From Micromonospora phaseoli (GTDB lineage Bacteria; Actinomycetota; Actinomycetes; Mycobacteriales; Micromonosporaceae): 64,000 nt of DNA. Both the position numbers and the translations under genes were made by a program. This document shows, one piece after another, positions 50,380 through 59,650 of this stretch. A model generated the notes under the pieces. The model did not search any database. It was not told where the DNA came from and worked only from the letters and a program-made list of their open reading frames with translations. The first letter of the stretch is position 1; each line of letters begins with the position of its first letter. Where the stretch lies: the NCBI RefSeq assembly GCF_900109115.1, contig NZ_FNYV01000007.1, forward strand, positions 62,001 to 126,000. Reading direction: 5' to 3'.

Positions 50380-53300
50380 TCAGTGATGACCTTCGGCCAT
50401 CGGTGCGCCGTTCGGCTGCTGCCGGTGCGGCGCGGGCATCGTCGGTGTTGCGGGCGCGGACGGTGCCGGGGATGCGGTCTCGGCCAGGCGCCGTTCGATC
50501 TCGAACTGCTCCGGCACACCCATGCGCCTGAAGATCGCCAGCGCCCGCTCCCAGTGTCGGCGCGCCTCGGCCCGATCGGTGACGAGCAGATGCTCGCCCA
50601 GTCCGGCCAGCGCCCGCCCCTGCTCGTAGGGATGGGCTATCCGGGTAGCCACCCGGAGTGCTTCACCGTGCAGACCGATCAGCCGTTCGGTGTCCGCGGA
50701 ACGGGCGAGCGTCAGTGCAAGGTCATTCATGGCGGCGGCCTCCACGTGCGCCTCACCCGAGTCGACCGCCAACTGCCGTGCCGCGTCGTGCTGGAGCACC
50801 GCTTCGTCGATACGCCCGAGGCCCCGCAACGCGATGCCGAGATCGTTGCGTACCTCCGACTCCGCGTAGCGGTGACCGGTCCGCTCCCGCATCAGGAGCG
50901 CCGCCCTCAGCAGTCGCATCGACGCCTCGTACTTTGCCATCCGACACTTGACGGCACCGATGTGGCTCAGGGCGTTGAGCAGGTGGAACTGGCTACCGAC
51001 CTGACGGCCGACGTAGAGGTGCAGCCGGTGCAGCCGCAGCGCCTCGTCGTACCTGCCGAGCAGCGTCAGCGCGAGTCCGATGTTCGGCAGGAAACTGGGC
51101 ACCTCGTCCGCGTCGTACACGTCTGGGCTCCGCAGGCCGTCCAGACCCACCCGGACAGCATCCTCAAGATCGCCGCGAATCCAGTGTACGGCGACCAGGT
51201 TGGTCCGGTAGCGGCCGACATTCCTCAGGTCACCACCCCGCTCGGCGATGCTCACAGCCTCACTGACGTGCTTCAGCGCTTCTCCGTAATTACCCGTTCG
51301 CAGGTGGGCGGAGGCGAGGTAGTTGTGCATACAGGCGACTGCATTATCGTCCTTGGCCGCCTTCGCCGCCGCCAGCCCATGTTGATGAGTGAAGATGATG
51401 TCGTCGAAATAGCCGCGAACATAAAGGAAACGCCACAGCAACCGCGCCAAGCGCCAGGCGTCATGATGGTGCCCCCACTCACGAGAGCGCTCGACGAGCG
51501 ACATCAAGTTTGCCCGCTCGACCTCCATCCATTCTTCAGTCGACACACCCGAGGCGTTCAAGAGGTCAGCGCGGCGCGGCCGCCCGAGGCTCACGTGCCT
51601 CCGGACGAACTTGGACTCAAGATTGTCGACGACAGCGAAGGCCAACTGAAGCATCAGGTCGCTCAGGTCCGACAGCGCCTTGCCTCTGGTGCTCGCGCAG
51701 TCGTGCTGGATCGACAATTCGTGGGCATACTGCCGGATCAGATCGTGCATCCGGTAACGCCCCGGCCCAATCTCCTCCACGAGATGGCACTCAAGAAGGT
51801 CGTCCAGTGCATCGACGGTCTCACCGAATGGCAGGCCGGACAGCGCAGCGGCAGCTGGCACACCGAAGTCATCGCCCGGATGGACGCTGAGCAGCCGGAA
51901 CAGCCGCTTGACAGGTCCGGTGAGCGGATCGTAGGACACCGCGAAGGCTCCCGCCACGCTCCGGTCCCCAGCGGCGAGATGATCCAGTCTGCGGAAATTG
52001 TCGGCCAGCAGAGCCGTGAGATCGACCAGGCGCCACGTCGGACGATGCGCGAGCCGCGAGCCGGCAAGCCGGATCGCCAGCGGAAGACCACCGCACTGTT
52101 GCACCAAGGCGATCGCCGCCTCCGGGTCGGCCGCCACCCGTTGCCCTCCGGCGCTGGACCTGAGCAGCGCGACACCTTCCGCCGGTGTCATCACGGACAG
52201 CGACACCGGCGGGCCCACATCCAAGCCGATGATGCGCCGCCGTGACGTGACAAGCACCACGCTGCCGGGCGCAGTCGGCAGCAACGGCCGGACCTGCTCG
52301 GCGTCCGCCGCATTGTCGAGCACAATGATTACCCGACGACGGGCAAGTTCCCGCCGCCACAGGATGAGTCGCTCTCCGAATTCCGGCGTTATCCGGCCAC
52401 CTGGTACGCCCAACTGACGCAACAGCGTCGCCAACGCCGTCGAAGGATCTACCCGCTCGACGCTGTCGTGCCCCTTCAGGTCGATGAACAACTGTGCGTC
52501 CGGATAGCCGCCGGTGAGTTTGCCGGCAACATGCACGGCCAGGGACGTCTTACCGCTGCCCGCCATGCCGTCGATCAGATGAACTGCCGCAGTGAGCTTC
52601 CCGACGCGCGACGTCTCGGACAGCAGGTGCTCGATGATGTCTGCCCGGCCCACGAAGTCCGCCAAGCCCCGGGGCAGGGCGTCAGGCGTCGGAACCGGCT
52701 CCGTCGGGGCGATCACCTCGAACGGATGTCGACCCGCAGGATCGCTGTGCCGCGATGTCCGCTCGTGCTCGACAATCCGAAGGTACAACTGCCGCATCCC
52801 GGTCCCGGGATCGACGTTCAACTGCTCGCGCAGCGTTCGCTGCGCGGTGGTATACGCGGCGATCGCGCCCGCGTGGTCTCCTCGCAGATGAAGCGCCCGC
52901 ATGAGGAGGAGATGAGCCGGCTCCCGAAGCGGTTGCATGATCAGCAATTCCCTCAACGCCGGTAGCGCGTCGTCATAGCCGCCGAGGCGAATCTTCAGCT
53001 CGGCGAACAACTCGGCCGCGAGCATCCGGTCCTCCGTCGCGGCCGCTACCTGGGCGGAGAGCGCCGGCCCGAGTGGAACTCCGGTGAGCATCGGCCCCTG
53101 CCAGATCGGAAGGGCACAGGACAGCACGTCGACCGCCGCCGTCTCGTCCGTCCTGGCGAGCCGGCGTGCCTCGGCGACCTCGGCCTGGAAGGCGAAGACG
53201 TCCACCGCCGAATGCTCGACATCGAGGCGGTAGCCGTCTCGGGCGCGGATCAGCACCTCCCGCGCTGGAACCATTGCCTCGATACTCCGGCGTAAGTTAG

Positions 53301-53517
53301 CCGCATAAGTACGGACATTAGGCACGGCCGAGTGCGGCGGACCGTCGGGCCACAGTTCATCGACAAGTTGGTCGACCGATACCAACCGCCCAGGGTTGCA
53401 GGCGAGCATGGCGAGTACGGTCTGTTGTTTCGGCGTCCCGGGGGGCAGCACCCCCGCGCCGAGGCGCACCGCGAGACCGCCGAGGACTTGAATCTGCACC
53501 GGCCCCTCTGACTGCAT
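50380..53517 (-). CDS. AfsR/SARP-type regulator: HTH-BTAD-NB-ARC-TPR
   Basis: The 1045-residue protein has an OmpR-like winged helix (about 5-100), BTAD (about 105-250), an NB-ARC ATPase with Walker A GMAGSGKT (317-324), Walker B-like RVIIVLDNA and GLPLAIRLAGSRL, and a C-terminal TPR array (about 680-1000: EALKHVSEAVSIAERGGD, EALRLHRLHLYVG etc.). AfsR-like proteins integrate signals to activate secondary metabolism or development, often under Ser/Thr kinase control. No biosynthetic cluster is adjacent. ATG 53517 has a TACAGT -10-like element (53528-53533) 10 nt upstream. It is divergent from the GGDEF-EAL gene across a 409-bp leader region. Confidence 0.93.
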   Translation of the reverse strand: MQSEGPVQIQVLGGLAVRLGAGVLPPGTPKQQTVLAMLACNPGRLVSVDQLVDELWPDGPPHSAVPNVRTYAANLRRSIEAMVPAREVLIRARDGYRLDVEHSAVDVFAFQAEVAEARRLARTDETAAVDVLSCALPIWQGPMLTGVPLGPALSAQVAAATEDRMLAAELFAELKIRLGGYDDALPALRELLIMQPLREPAHLLLMRALHLRGDHAGAIAAYTTAQRTLREQLNVDPGTGMRQLYLRIVEHERTSRHSDPAGRHPFEVIAPTEPVPTPDALPRGLADFVGRADIIEHLLSETSRVGKLTAAVHLIDGMAGSGKTSLAVHVAGKLTGGYPDAQLFIDLKGHDSVERVDPSTALATLLRQLGVPGGRITPEFGERLILWRRELARRRVIIVLDNAADAEQVRPLLPTAPGSVVLVTSRRRIIGLDVGPPVSLSVMTPAEGVALLRSSAGGQRVAADPEAAIALVQQCGGLPLAIRLAGSRLAHRPTWRLVDLTALLADNFRRLDHLAAGDRSVAGAFAVSYDPLTGPVKRLFRLLSVHPGDDFGVPAAAALSGLPFGETVDALDDLLECHLVEEIGPGRYRMHDLIRQYAHELSIQHDCASTRGKALSDLSDLMLQLAFAVVDNLESKFVRRHVSLGRPRRADLLNASGVSTEEWMEVERANLMSLVERSREWGHHHDAWRLARLLWRFLYVRGYFDDIIFTHQHGLAAAKAAKDDNAVACMHNYLASAHLRTGNYGEALKHVSEAVSIAERGGDLRNVGRYRTNLVAVHWIRGDLEDAVRVGLDGLRSPDVYDADEVPSFLPNIGLALTLLGRYDEALRLHRLHLYVGRQVGSQFHLLNALSHIGAVKCRMAKYEASMRLLRAALLMRERTGHRYAESEVRNDLGIALRGLGRIDEAVLQHDAARQLAVDSGEAHVEAAAMNDLALTLARSADTERLIGLHGEALRVATRIAHPYEQGRALAGLGEHLLVTDRAEARRHWERALAIFRRMGVPEQFEIERRLAETASPAPSAPATPTMPAPHRQQPNGAPMAEGHH

Positions 53518-53926
53518 TCAAAGGATCACTGTATGCAGCTTAGCGCTGCCGCCCGCCGGTAAGTTGCACCGGTCGCAGCAAGCTCAACCGAAGCGGCGAT
53601 GAACTGAATAGAGACCTCTAGCCACACTTGATTGACCGCATTCCGGCGACCGGGCAGCGAAGTTCAGCCACCATGGAACAGTCCGTCAATAGAGCAGGAC
53701 AGAACGTGATGCGACTTCTCCATATTAGCCTATTATGCGCATTAAGACATGAATAGTCGCTAAATGCCCGCAAGCGTCCCTAGGGTCTGGCAACACGGTG
53801 TTGACGTCAGATTCAGCTGGGGGTCGAGATGAACTCGCACGAATGGAACTGATCCTCCTGTCCGATCAGGAGTAGCCGGAGTACGCTTGCGGAGCGCAAC
53901 CCCCCGGTGACGAATGGGGATGATGC
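53518..53926. other. 409-bp AT-richer intergenic region with leader-like elements
   Basis: The stretch 53690-53830 is clearly AT-richer than the rest of the window. It holds a 7-codon ORF (ATG 53829, MNSHEWN, TGA 53850-53852) with GGGGG 5 nt upstream, followed by two small hairpins: CTCCTG/CAGGAG (53855-53872) and TTGCG/CGCAA (53887-53899). No riboswitch consensus was recognised. Confidence 0.55.
53829..53852 (+). CDS. Possible leader peptide MNSHEWN
   Basis: A 7-codon ORF has a good GGGGG ribosome site 5 nt upstream and is directly followed by two hairpins before the GGDEF-EAL gene. This resembles an attenuator or a translation-dependent leader. Too short for certainty. Confidence 0.3.
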   Translation: MNSHEWN

Positions 53927-56431
53927 TTGGCTCGGCAGGCCCGACAGACCGAGACCGATCAGCGGCTCATGCTGCTCGTCGGTCTCGTCGTCGTTCTGGC
54001 CGGCCTCGCCGGAGCGGTCTCTGTCGCCCACCTGCCCAGCTACGGTGCTACCACGGCGACCGTCACCTGGGCGACCCTGATCTCCCTCGTCGCGGTCGGC
54101 TTCATCGTCAAGGTCCGGGTTCGCATCCGCTCCACGAACCACGACATTGCCTGGACCGAGACGGCCATCGTGATCGGGCTCGCTGTGGCACCCGCCCCCG
54201 TGGTCATCCTTGCCACCGGCATCGGAATCGCGATCTCCACCACCCTGACCGGCAGCTCGCCGATCAAGAGGGCATTCGGCATCGGCAAGAACATGCTCGT
54301 CGCCACCGCCGCCGGCCTGGTGCTCCACGCGTTCGAGTGGCCGACCGCCAGCTCAGACCTCACCGAGACAGGCATCCCCCTGGCTGTCGCCTACCTCGCC
54401 GCAGTGCTGCTCGACGAACTCGTCACCCTCCCGGTCATCTCGATGGCGACCGGCACCTCGTTACGCACCTTGTTCCGCGAGGACTGGGGTCTTCGCATCA
54501 GCGCGGCTCTCGCCCGCCTCGTCGTCATTGTCAGCACGGTGCTGCTCATCAACATCGACATCCGACTGCTCCTCGCGGTGCCGCCGTTGATGCTCAACCT
54601 CCACCTGCTCTACTCGGCAAGGATCCGCTCCCGCACGGAGCAACAGGTGTGGCAGCGGCTCGCCCAGACCACCGACGCGCTCAACGTCGTCGAACTGGGC
54701 GACGTCCTAACCACCGCGGTCACCCGGGCCGCCGAGCTCTTCTCCGCCGACGAGGTGGAGGTCGAGCTACGCGACGCCGACCGGGTCGTGCGCGGCGGCG
54801 CCGACGGGGTCACCTACGACGGTCCGGTCGGCGAGCCCACCACCGTGCAGGGCGCAGTGGTCCCCGTCCGCCTCGAAGGCCATGACAAGACGGCCGACGT
54901 GGGCATGCTGAGGCTGCGCTTCCGTGGACCGGTGAAACTCTCCGAGCGTGAGCACTACACCTTGTACACGTTCGCCTCGGCGCTCTGCACCGCCATCCGC
55001 AATGCCCAGGCGTACGCCGAACTCGCCCGGGTTGCACAGGCACACGCGCACGACGCCACCCACGACGCGCTGACCGGACTGGCGAACCGGCGCCACCTGC
55101 TCGACGCGGGGAACGAGCAGCTGCACCAACGGCACGCCGACGGGGTGACCGCCCTGGTGTTGATCGACCTGAACCACTTCAAAGAGGTCAACGACACCCT
55201 CGGTCACGCCGCTGGCGACCAGATGCTGGCCGCGGTAGCCGAGCGGCTACGCGCCGCCGCCCGGGCCGACGACCTGGTGGCCCGGCTCGGCGGCGACGAG
55301 TTCGCGGTACTCCTGCGGGCCCTGCCCGCCCCCGCGGTGGCCGCGCACCGGGCCGAGACACTGCTGACGGCGCTACACGAGCCGTTCGACGTCGAGGGCA
55401 TGCGGATCAACGTCGAGGCCAGCGGCGGCATCGCCGTCGCCCCCGCCACCGGCGGCATGGTGGAGCTGCTGCGCCGCGCGGACGTCGCCATGTACCAGGC
55501 CAAACGGGCCGGGCAACGGATAGCCAGCTACGCACCGGCCCGCGACACCGCCGACCTCGGGCGCCTCGCCCTCGGTGGCGAACTGCCCCGCGCCGTCGCC
55601 GATCACGAGTTCACCGTCAACTTCCAGCCGATCGTCGACCTCGGCACCGGCGAGGTCATCGCCGCCGAGGCGCTGGCCCGGTGGCGCCACCCCACCCACG
55701 GCATGATCGACCCGCTGCGCTTCCTGGAGGCGGTGGAGCGCTCCGGGCTGCTTCCGGCGTTCGCCGAAGCGATCCTCGACGAGGCGCTGATCGCCGCCGG
55801 CAGCTGGCGCGACGCCGGCTTCGACGTACCGGTGGCGGTCAACGTGTCGCCCCGGAGCCTGCTCGACGCCCGATTCCCCGGGGCGGTGCTGGCCCGCCTG
55901 CGCGCGCACGACCTGCCACCCGACCGGCTCGTCCTGGAGCTGACCGAAACCCTCACCCTCAGCCAACTCGACGTGGTCGACCAGGTACTCACCCGGCTGC
56001 GCGACTCCGGTGTCCGGCTCGCCCTGGACGACTTCGGCACCGGCTACTCCTCGCTCTCGCTGCTCTCCCGGATCCCCGTGCACGAGCTGAAGATCGACCG
56101 TAGCTTCGTCACCGCCATGGAGTCCTCCACCGAGGCCGCGGCGATCATCCGCTCCACCCTGGACCTCGGTCGCAGCCTCGACCTCGCGGTGGTGGCCGAA
56201 GGAGTGGAACGGGAAGCGCAGCGTCGGGCGCTCTGGGAACTGGGCTGCACCGCCGGCCAGGGTCATCTCTTCGCCCGCCCGCTACCCGCCGGCACGCTGC
56301 TCGCGGTGCTCCAACGCGGCACCGGCGGCCGTGCGGGTTGTCTCGCGGCCGCGCTGCACGACGCGGGCGCGGTGGTCCGGCTGCCGCAGGGCCGCCGGCA
56401 GGGGGGCCGGGGCCGCCACCTGCCGGCCTGA
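53927..56431 (+). CDS. Membrane GGDEF-EAL protein (c-di-GMP cyclase/phosphodiesterase)
   Basis: The 834-residue protein has about seven hydrophobic helices in residues 12-230, a GAF-like region (about 240-365), a GGDEF domain with DALTGLANRRHLLDAG and the intact signature RLGGDEFAV (about 455), and an EAL domain with EALARW (about 581), ELTETLTLSQ, DDFGTGYSSLSLLSRIPVHELKIDRSFV and AEGVE. Both catalytic sets look complete. It should make or break c-di-GMP in response to a membrane signal. The start is TTG 53927 with GGGGA 6 nt upstream. The C-terminal 30 residues are disordered. Confidence 0.92.
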   Translation: MARQARQTETDQRLMLLVGLVVVLAGLAGAVSVAHLPSYGATTATVTWATLISLVAVGFIVKVRVRIRSTNHDIAWTETAIVIGLAVAPAPVVILATGIGIAISTTLTGSSPIKRAFGIGKNMLVATAAGLVLHAFEWPTASSDLTETGIPLAVAYLAAVLLDELVTLPVISMATGTSLRTLFREDWGLRISAALARLVVIVSTVLLINIDIRLLLAVPPLMLNLHLLYSARIRSRTEQQVWQRLAQTTDALNVVELGDVLTTAVTRAAELFSADEVEVELRDADRVVRGGADGVTYDGPVGEPTTVQGAVVPVRLEGHDKTADVGMLRLRFRGPVKLSEREHYTLYTFASALCTAIRNAQAYAELARVAQAHAHDATHDALTGLANRRHLLDAGNEQLHQRHADGVTALVLIDLNHFKEVNDTLGHAAGDQMLAAVAERLRAAARADDLVARLGGDEFAVLLRALPAPAVAAHRAETLLTALHEPFDVEGMRINVEASGGIAVAPATGGMVELLRRADVAMYQAKRAGQRIASYAPARDTADLGRLALGGELPRAVADHEFTVNFQPIVDLGTGEVIAAEALARWRHPTHGMIDPLRFLEAVERSGLLPAFAEAILDEALIAAGSWRDAGFDVPVAVNVSPRSLLDARFPGAVLARLRAHDLPPDRLVLELTETLTLSQLDVVDQVLTRLRDSGVRLALDDFGTGYSSLSLLSRIPVHELKIDRSFVTAMESSTEAAAIIRSTLDLGRSLDLAVVAEGVEREAQRRALWELGCTAGQGHLFARPLPAGTLLAVLQRGTGGRAGCLAAALHDAGAVVRLPQGRRQGGRGRHLPA

Positions 56432-56444
56432 CACACTTGCCCGG

Positions 56445-57770
56445 GTGAGCACCGCCACCCCGCCCGTCCACCGCCTCGGGTGGTGGCACCGGCTCGACAC
56501 CGCCGCCGGCGGTCTCGCCCTCGACCTCGGCCTCTACGCCGTATCGGCCGCCTTCGCGGCGGTCACTGCGGGCACCTCGACCCTTGTTCCGCACCGCGCC
56601 TGGGGCGCAGTCGCGGCCCTGGGCTACCTCACCGTCGCGCTTCTGGCCACCGGTCAACTCCTGCTCCGCCGCCGTCGACCGGGCTCGACCCTGGTCGGGC
56701 TGCCCGCGCGCTGGCTGGTCACCGGCCTCGCCTGGGCCGGTGTGGCCCTGCTGCCGTTGATCTGGCAGAGCGTGCAGCGCGCTGCGGGACGCACCGACCG
56801 GGCCCAGGAGGAGGTGCTCGTCGTCGAGGAATCAGGACGACGGCTGGTCGAGACCGGCACCCCCTACCTGGGGCCGGACGCGATCGCCGCGCTGCCCGCC
56901 GGCGAACAACTTCTCGGCTACACCCCGTACCAGCCGGGGATGGCCCTGTTCGGGCTGCCCCGTGCGGCCCTCGACAGTTGGTGGACCGACGCCCGGATCT
57001 GGTTCGCCGTCGGTACCGTGCTCGCTCTCGTCGTCGCCGTCCGCGTCCTGCGGCAACCCGTGGGCACAGCGGGGCCGACCCGACCCCACGCCGCCCTGCT
57101 GCGCGGGATACAGGCCGCCACCGTGCTGCCGGTCTGCGCGCTGACCCTGGCCACCGGTGGCGACGACCTACCCGTACTCGCGCTCTGCCTGCTGGCGCTC
57201 GCGTTCGCCGCCACCGCCCGGCCCGGCTGGGCCGGCATCGTCGTGGGGTTGGCCGGCGCGCTCAAACTCTTCGCCTGGCCGGTCGCCGCGGTGCTGATCA
57301 TCTGGGGGTTGACCCGACGCGCCGGCCTGCGGGTCACCGCCGGCGCGCTGGGCCTGCCCGCTGCCGCGCTGCTGCCGACCCTGCTGGTCGACCGCGAGGC
57401 GCTGGTGGAGAACGTGCTGCTGTTCCCGCTCGGGCACGGCCAGGTATCCAGCCCCGCACAGTCGCCGTTCCCCGGCTACCTGGTCGCGAACGTGCTGCCG
57501 GCAGGACGGGTGGTCGCCGCCGCGCTGCTGGTCGCCGCCGGGGTGGCCATCGCGGTGCGACTCGCCCGCCGCCCGCCCCGCACCGCCCGCACCGCGGCGC
57601 TCGTCTGTGGGTACGGGCTGTTGGTGGCGATCCTGCTGATGCCCACCACCCGGTTCGGTTACCTCCTCTACCCGGTCGCGTTCCTCCTCTGGGCAGCAGC
57701 GCTCGACATTCCCGGGATCCGGCAACCGACGGGCGAAGACGTCCCGCAGCGCGTAGACCTGAGAGCATGA
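56445..57770 (+). CDS. Integral membrane protein, GT87-like (DUF2029)
   Basis: The 441-residue protein has about ten to eleven helices and the periplasmic-loop segments ESGRRLVETGTPYLG and QLLGYTPYQPGMALFGLP that resemble DUF2029/GT-C glycosyltransferases, although the acidic catalytic motif is less clear than in the GT87 gene at 45.9 kb. LAGALKLFAWPVAAVLIIW and TRFGYLLYPVAFLLW are the characteristic late helices. A role in cell-envelope glycan synthesis is inferred. GTG 56445 lies 13 bp after the upstream stop. ATGA overlap couples it to the next gene. Confidence 0.75.
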   Translation: MSTATPPVHRLGWWHRLDTAAGGLALDLGLYAVSAAFAAVTAGTSTLVPHRAWGAVAALGYLTVALLATGQLLLRRRRPGSTLVGLPARWLVTGLAWAGVALLPLIWQSVQRAAGRTDRAQEEVLVVEESGRRLVETGTPYLGPDAIAALPAGEQLLGYTPYQPGMALFGLPRAALDSWWTDARIWFAVGTVLALVVAVRVLRQPVGTAGPTRPHAALLRGIQAATVLPVCALTLATGGDDLPVLALCLLALAFAATARPGWAGIVVGLAGALKLFAWPVAAVLIIWGLTRRAGLRVTAGALGLPAAALLPTLLVDREALVENVLLFPLGHGQVSSPAQSPFPGYLVANVLPAGRVVAAALLVAAGVAIAVRLARRPPRTARTAALVCGYGLLVAILLMPTTRFGYLLYPVAFLLWAAALDIPGIRQPTGEDVPQRVDLRA

Positions 57771-58399
57771 CCGCCTACCGTGACCGTGCCGACGCGGGCC
57801 GGATGCTCGCCGACCGCCTCACCGCCCTCATCGGCGAACCCGACGTCACCGTGCTGGGCCTGGTACGCGGCGGCGTTCCCGTGGCCCAGGTCATCGCAGA
57901 ACGCCTCGGCGCGCCGCTGGACGTGCTGGTGGTCCGCAAACTCGGTATGCCCTGGGCCCCCGAGGTCGCCTTCGGCGCGCTCGGCCCCGGCGGCGTACGC
58001 GTGGTCAACGAGGTGGTCGCCGGTCAGCTCGGCCCCGACGACATCGCCGAGGTCCAGCGGCGAGAGCAGGCGGAGCTGGACCGGCGCGAACAGCTCTACC
58101 GGGCCGGTCGGCCGCCGCTGGGCCTCACCGGACGCACCGCCCTGATCGTCGACGACGGGCTGGCCACCGGGGCGACCGCCCGCGCGGCTGTCCAGGTCGC
58201 CCGCCAACTCGGCGCCCGCCGCGTCGTGGTCGCCGTCCCGGTCGGCTCCCAGGAGGCGTACGAGATGCTGGCCGCCGAGGCCGACCAGGTGATCTGTGCC
58301 CAGCGGCCACCCACCTTCACCGCGGTCGGCGCGTACTACGACGACTTCCACGAGGTCTCCGACGGCGAGGTCACCGACGCGCTGACCGCTGTCGCGTGA
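57767..58399 (+). CDS. Phosphoribosyltransferase family protein
   Basis: The 210-residue protein has the PRTase fold: VLGLVRGGVPVAQVIAERLGAPLDVLVVRKLGMPW, and the PRPP-binding motif ALIVDDGLATGATARAA. The glutamine/arginine-rich loop QRREQAELDRREQLY lies between. The family includes hypoxanthine-type and uncharacterised regulatory PRTases; the base is not identifiable. It starts at ATG 57767 overlapping the upstream stop. Confidence 0.88.
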   Translation: MTAYRDRADAGRMLADRLTALIGEPDVTVLGLVRGGVPVAQVIAERLGAPLDVLVVRKLGMPWAPEVAFGALGPGGVRVVNEVVAGQLGPDDIAEVQRREQAELDRREQLYRAGRPPLGLTGRTALIVDDGLATGATARAAVQVARQLGARRVVVAVPVGSQEAYEMLAAEADQVICAQRPPTFTAVGAYYDDFHEVSDGEVTDALTAVA

Positions 58400-58409
58400 A
58401 TCGACCAGG

Positions 58410-58415
58410 TACCGT
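58410..58415 (+). promoter_or_regulatory. -10 hexamer, leaderless zinc-ribbon gene
   Basis: TACCGT ends 6 nt before ATG 58422. Confidence 0.5.
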
Positions 58416-58421
58416 CGGGTC

Positions 58422-58805
58422 ATGAGCCTGAACTGTCCCAAGTGCCACGGAGAAATGCGGCAGTACGAACGCAGTGGCGTCGTCATCGACCAGTGTGGCG
58501 AGTGCCGGGGGATCTTCCTCGACCGCGGTGAGTTGGAGAAGCTGTTCGAGGCGGAGGCCAACTGGAGCGCGCAGCAGACCTCCGCCGCGCCCCAGCCCGC
58601 CGCTCGGCCGGGCGGCTACCCGCCACCGCCACCACCCGCTCCCGCGCCGCACCAGCCGGGATACGGTGCCGTGCCCCCGCCGCCCCCGCCGCCCGGCTAC
58701 CCGGCACCGGCCTACGGCCACGCTCAGCAACAGCAGCACTACGGTTACCACGGGCACTACCGGCGCAAGAAGCGAAAGAGCTTCCTGGACGACATGTTCG
58801 GCTGA
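58422..58805 (+). CDS. TFIIB-type zinc-ribbon protein
   Basis: The 127-residue protein begins with a zinc ribbon: NCPKCHGEM (CxxC) and DQCGECRGIFLDRGELEKL (CxxC), the zf-TFIIB pattern. A long Pro/Ala/Tyr-rich linker and a basic tail RRKKRKSFLDDMFG follow. Such proteins are of unknown function; the C-terminal SFLDDMFG is conserved in actinobacterial members. ATG 58422 follows TACCGT at 6 nt. Confidence 0.9.
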   Translation: MSLNCPKCHGEMRQYERSGVVIDQCGECRGIFLDRGELEKLFEAEANWSAQQTSAAPQPAARPGGYPPPPPPAPAPHQPGYGAVPPPPPPPGYPAPAYGHAQQQQHYGYHGHYRRKKRKSFLDDMFG

Positions 58806-58944
58806 GCCGGCCGGGCAGGTGGCTCGACCGGACCGCCGGCCAGGTCACCTGCCATCCGGACCGCCGCACGCGCCGGTGGTCAACCCGGCTGGGCGGGGTG
58901 CCGCCGGCCGCGCGATGCCACTCCAGTTGTGCAACGCTGCCCAG

Positions 58945-59622
58945 ATGGGGACACGCAGTTCACACCTCGCGTTGGCGAATGCCTACGACGGCATCACCAA
59001 CGCCGTCGCCGGCCTCGACGACGGCGACCTGCAACGGGCCACCCGGTGCCGAGGCTGGCTCGTCGCCGACCTGCTCTTGCACGTGCTCTGTGACGCGCAG
59101 CGGGCCCTCGTGGCCCTGGCCAGCCCTGCCGACGGGCCAGCCACCGTGGATGCGGTCAGCTACTGGCACTCCTTCCCCGGCAGCACCGACCAGGGTGCCC
59201 GGCACACCTGGTGGGCGCGACGCTCCGCCGCTGCCTTCGACCGTCCATCCGGGGTCGTCCGGCTCTGGACCGACACCGCCCCGGCCGCCGTACGCGCCGC
59301 CGGCAGTGCGGATCCGGCCGGCTTCGTCACCACTCAGGGGCACGTGTTGCGGGTGTCCGACCTGCTGGACACACTCACCACCGAGGCCGTGATCCATCAC
59401 CTCGACCTGACGCTCGACCTGCCGGCCGCGACACCGCCCGGTCCGGCCGCCACCCGGGTCGCGGTCGCCACCGTGGACGGTCTGCTCGGCAGTGCCGCTG
59501 CCCGGCCACCCGGCTGGACCGACCACGATTACCTGCTCAAGGCTGCCGGCCGACTCGCGCTCACCGATCCGGAGCGCCGTGACCTGGGCGAGATCGCCGC
59601 CCGCTTCCCCGTGCTCGGCTGA
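58945..59622 (+). CDS. Maleylpyruvate isomerase-like (MDMPI/DinB fold) protein
   Basis: The 225-residue protein has the mycothiol-dependent maleylpyruvate isomerase N domain: LALANAYDGITNAVAGLDDGDLQRATRCRGWLVADLLLHVLCDAQRAL, then RVSDLLDTLTTEAVIHHLDLTLDL with the metal-ligand histidines in HHLD. These DinB-fold metal enzymes use mycothiol. The C-terminal domain is short. ATG 58945 is chosen; ATG 58915 would add ten residues. No aromatic-degradation genes are adjacent. Confidence 0.78.
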   Translation: MGTRSSHLALANAYDGITNAVAGLDDGDLQRATRCRGWLVADLLLHVLCDAQRALVALASPADGPATVDAVSYWHSFPGSTDQGARHTWWARRSAAAFDRPSGVVRLWTDTAPAAVRAAGSADPAGFVTTQGHVLRVSDLLDTLTTEAVIHHLDLTLDLPAATPPGPAATRVAVATVDGLLGSAAARPPGWTDHDYLLKAAGRLALTDPERRDLGEIAARFPVLG

Positions 59623-59650
59623 CCACTGAACAGGGTGGCCGCCGCCGACG

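Noticed and set aside
50380..53517. Evidence for a secondary-metabolite cluster because of the SARP/AfsR regulator
   Set aside because: No synthase, tailoring or resistance genes flank it; neighbours are moco and c-di-GMP genes.
53690..53926. c-di-GMP or other riboswitch upstream of the GGDEF-EAL gene
   Set aside because: No conserved aptamer consensus or long pairing could be recognised by eye.
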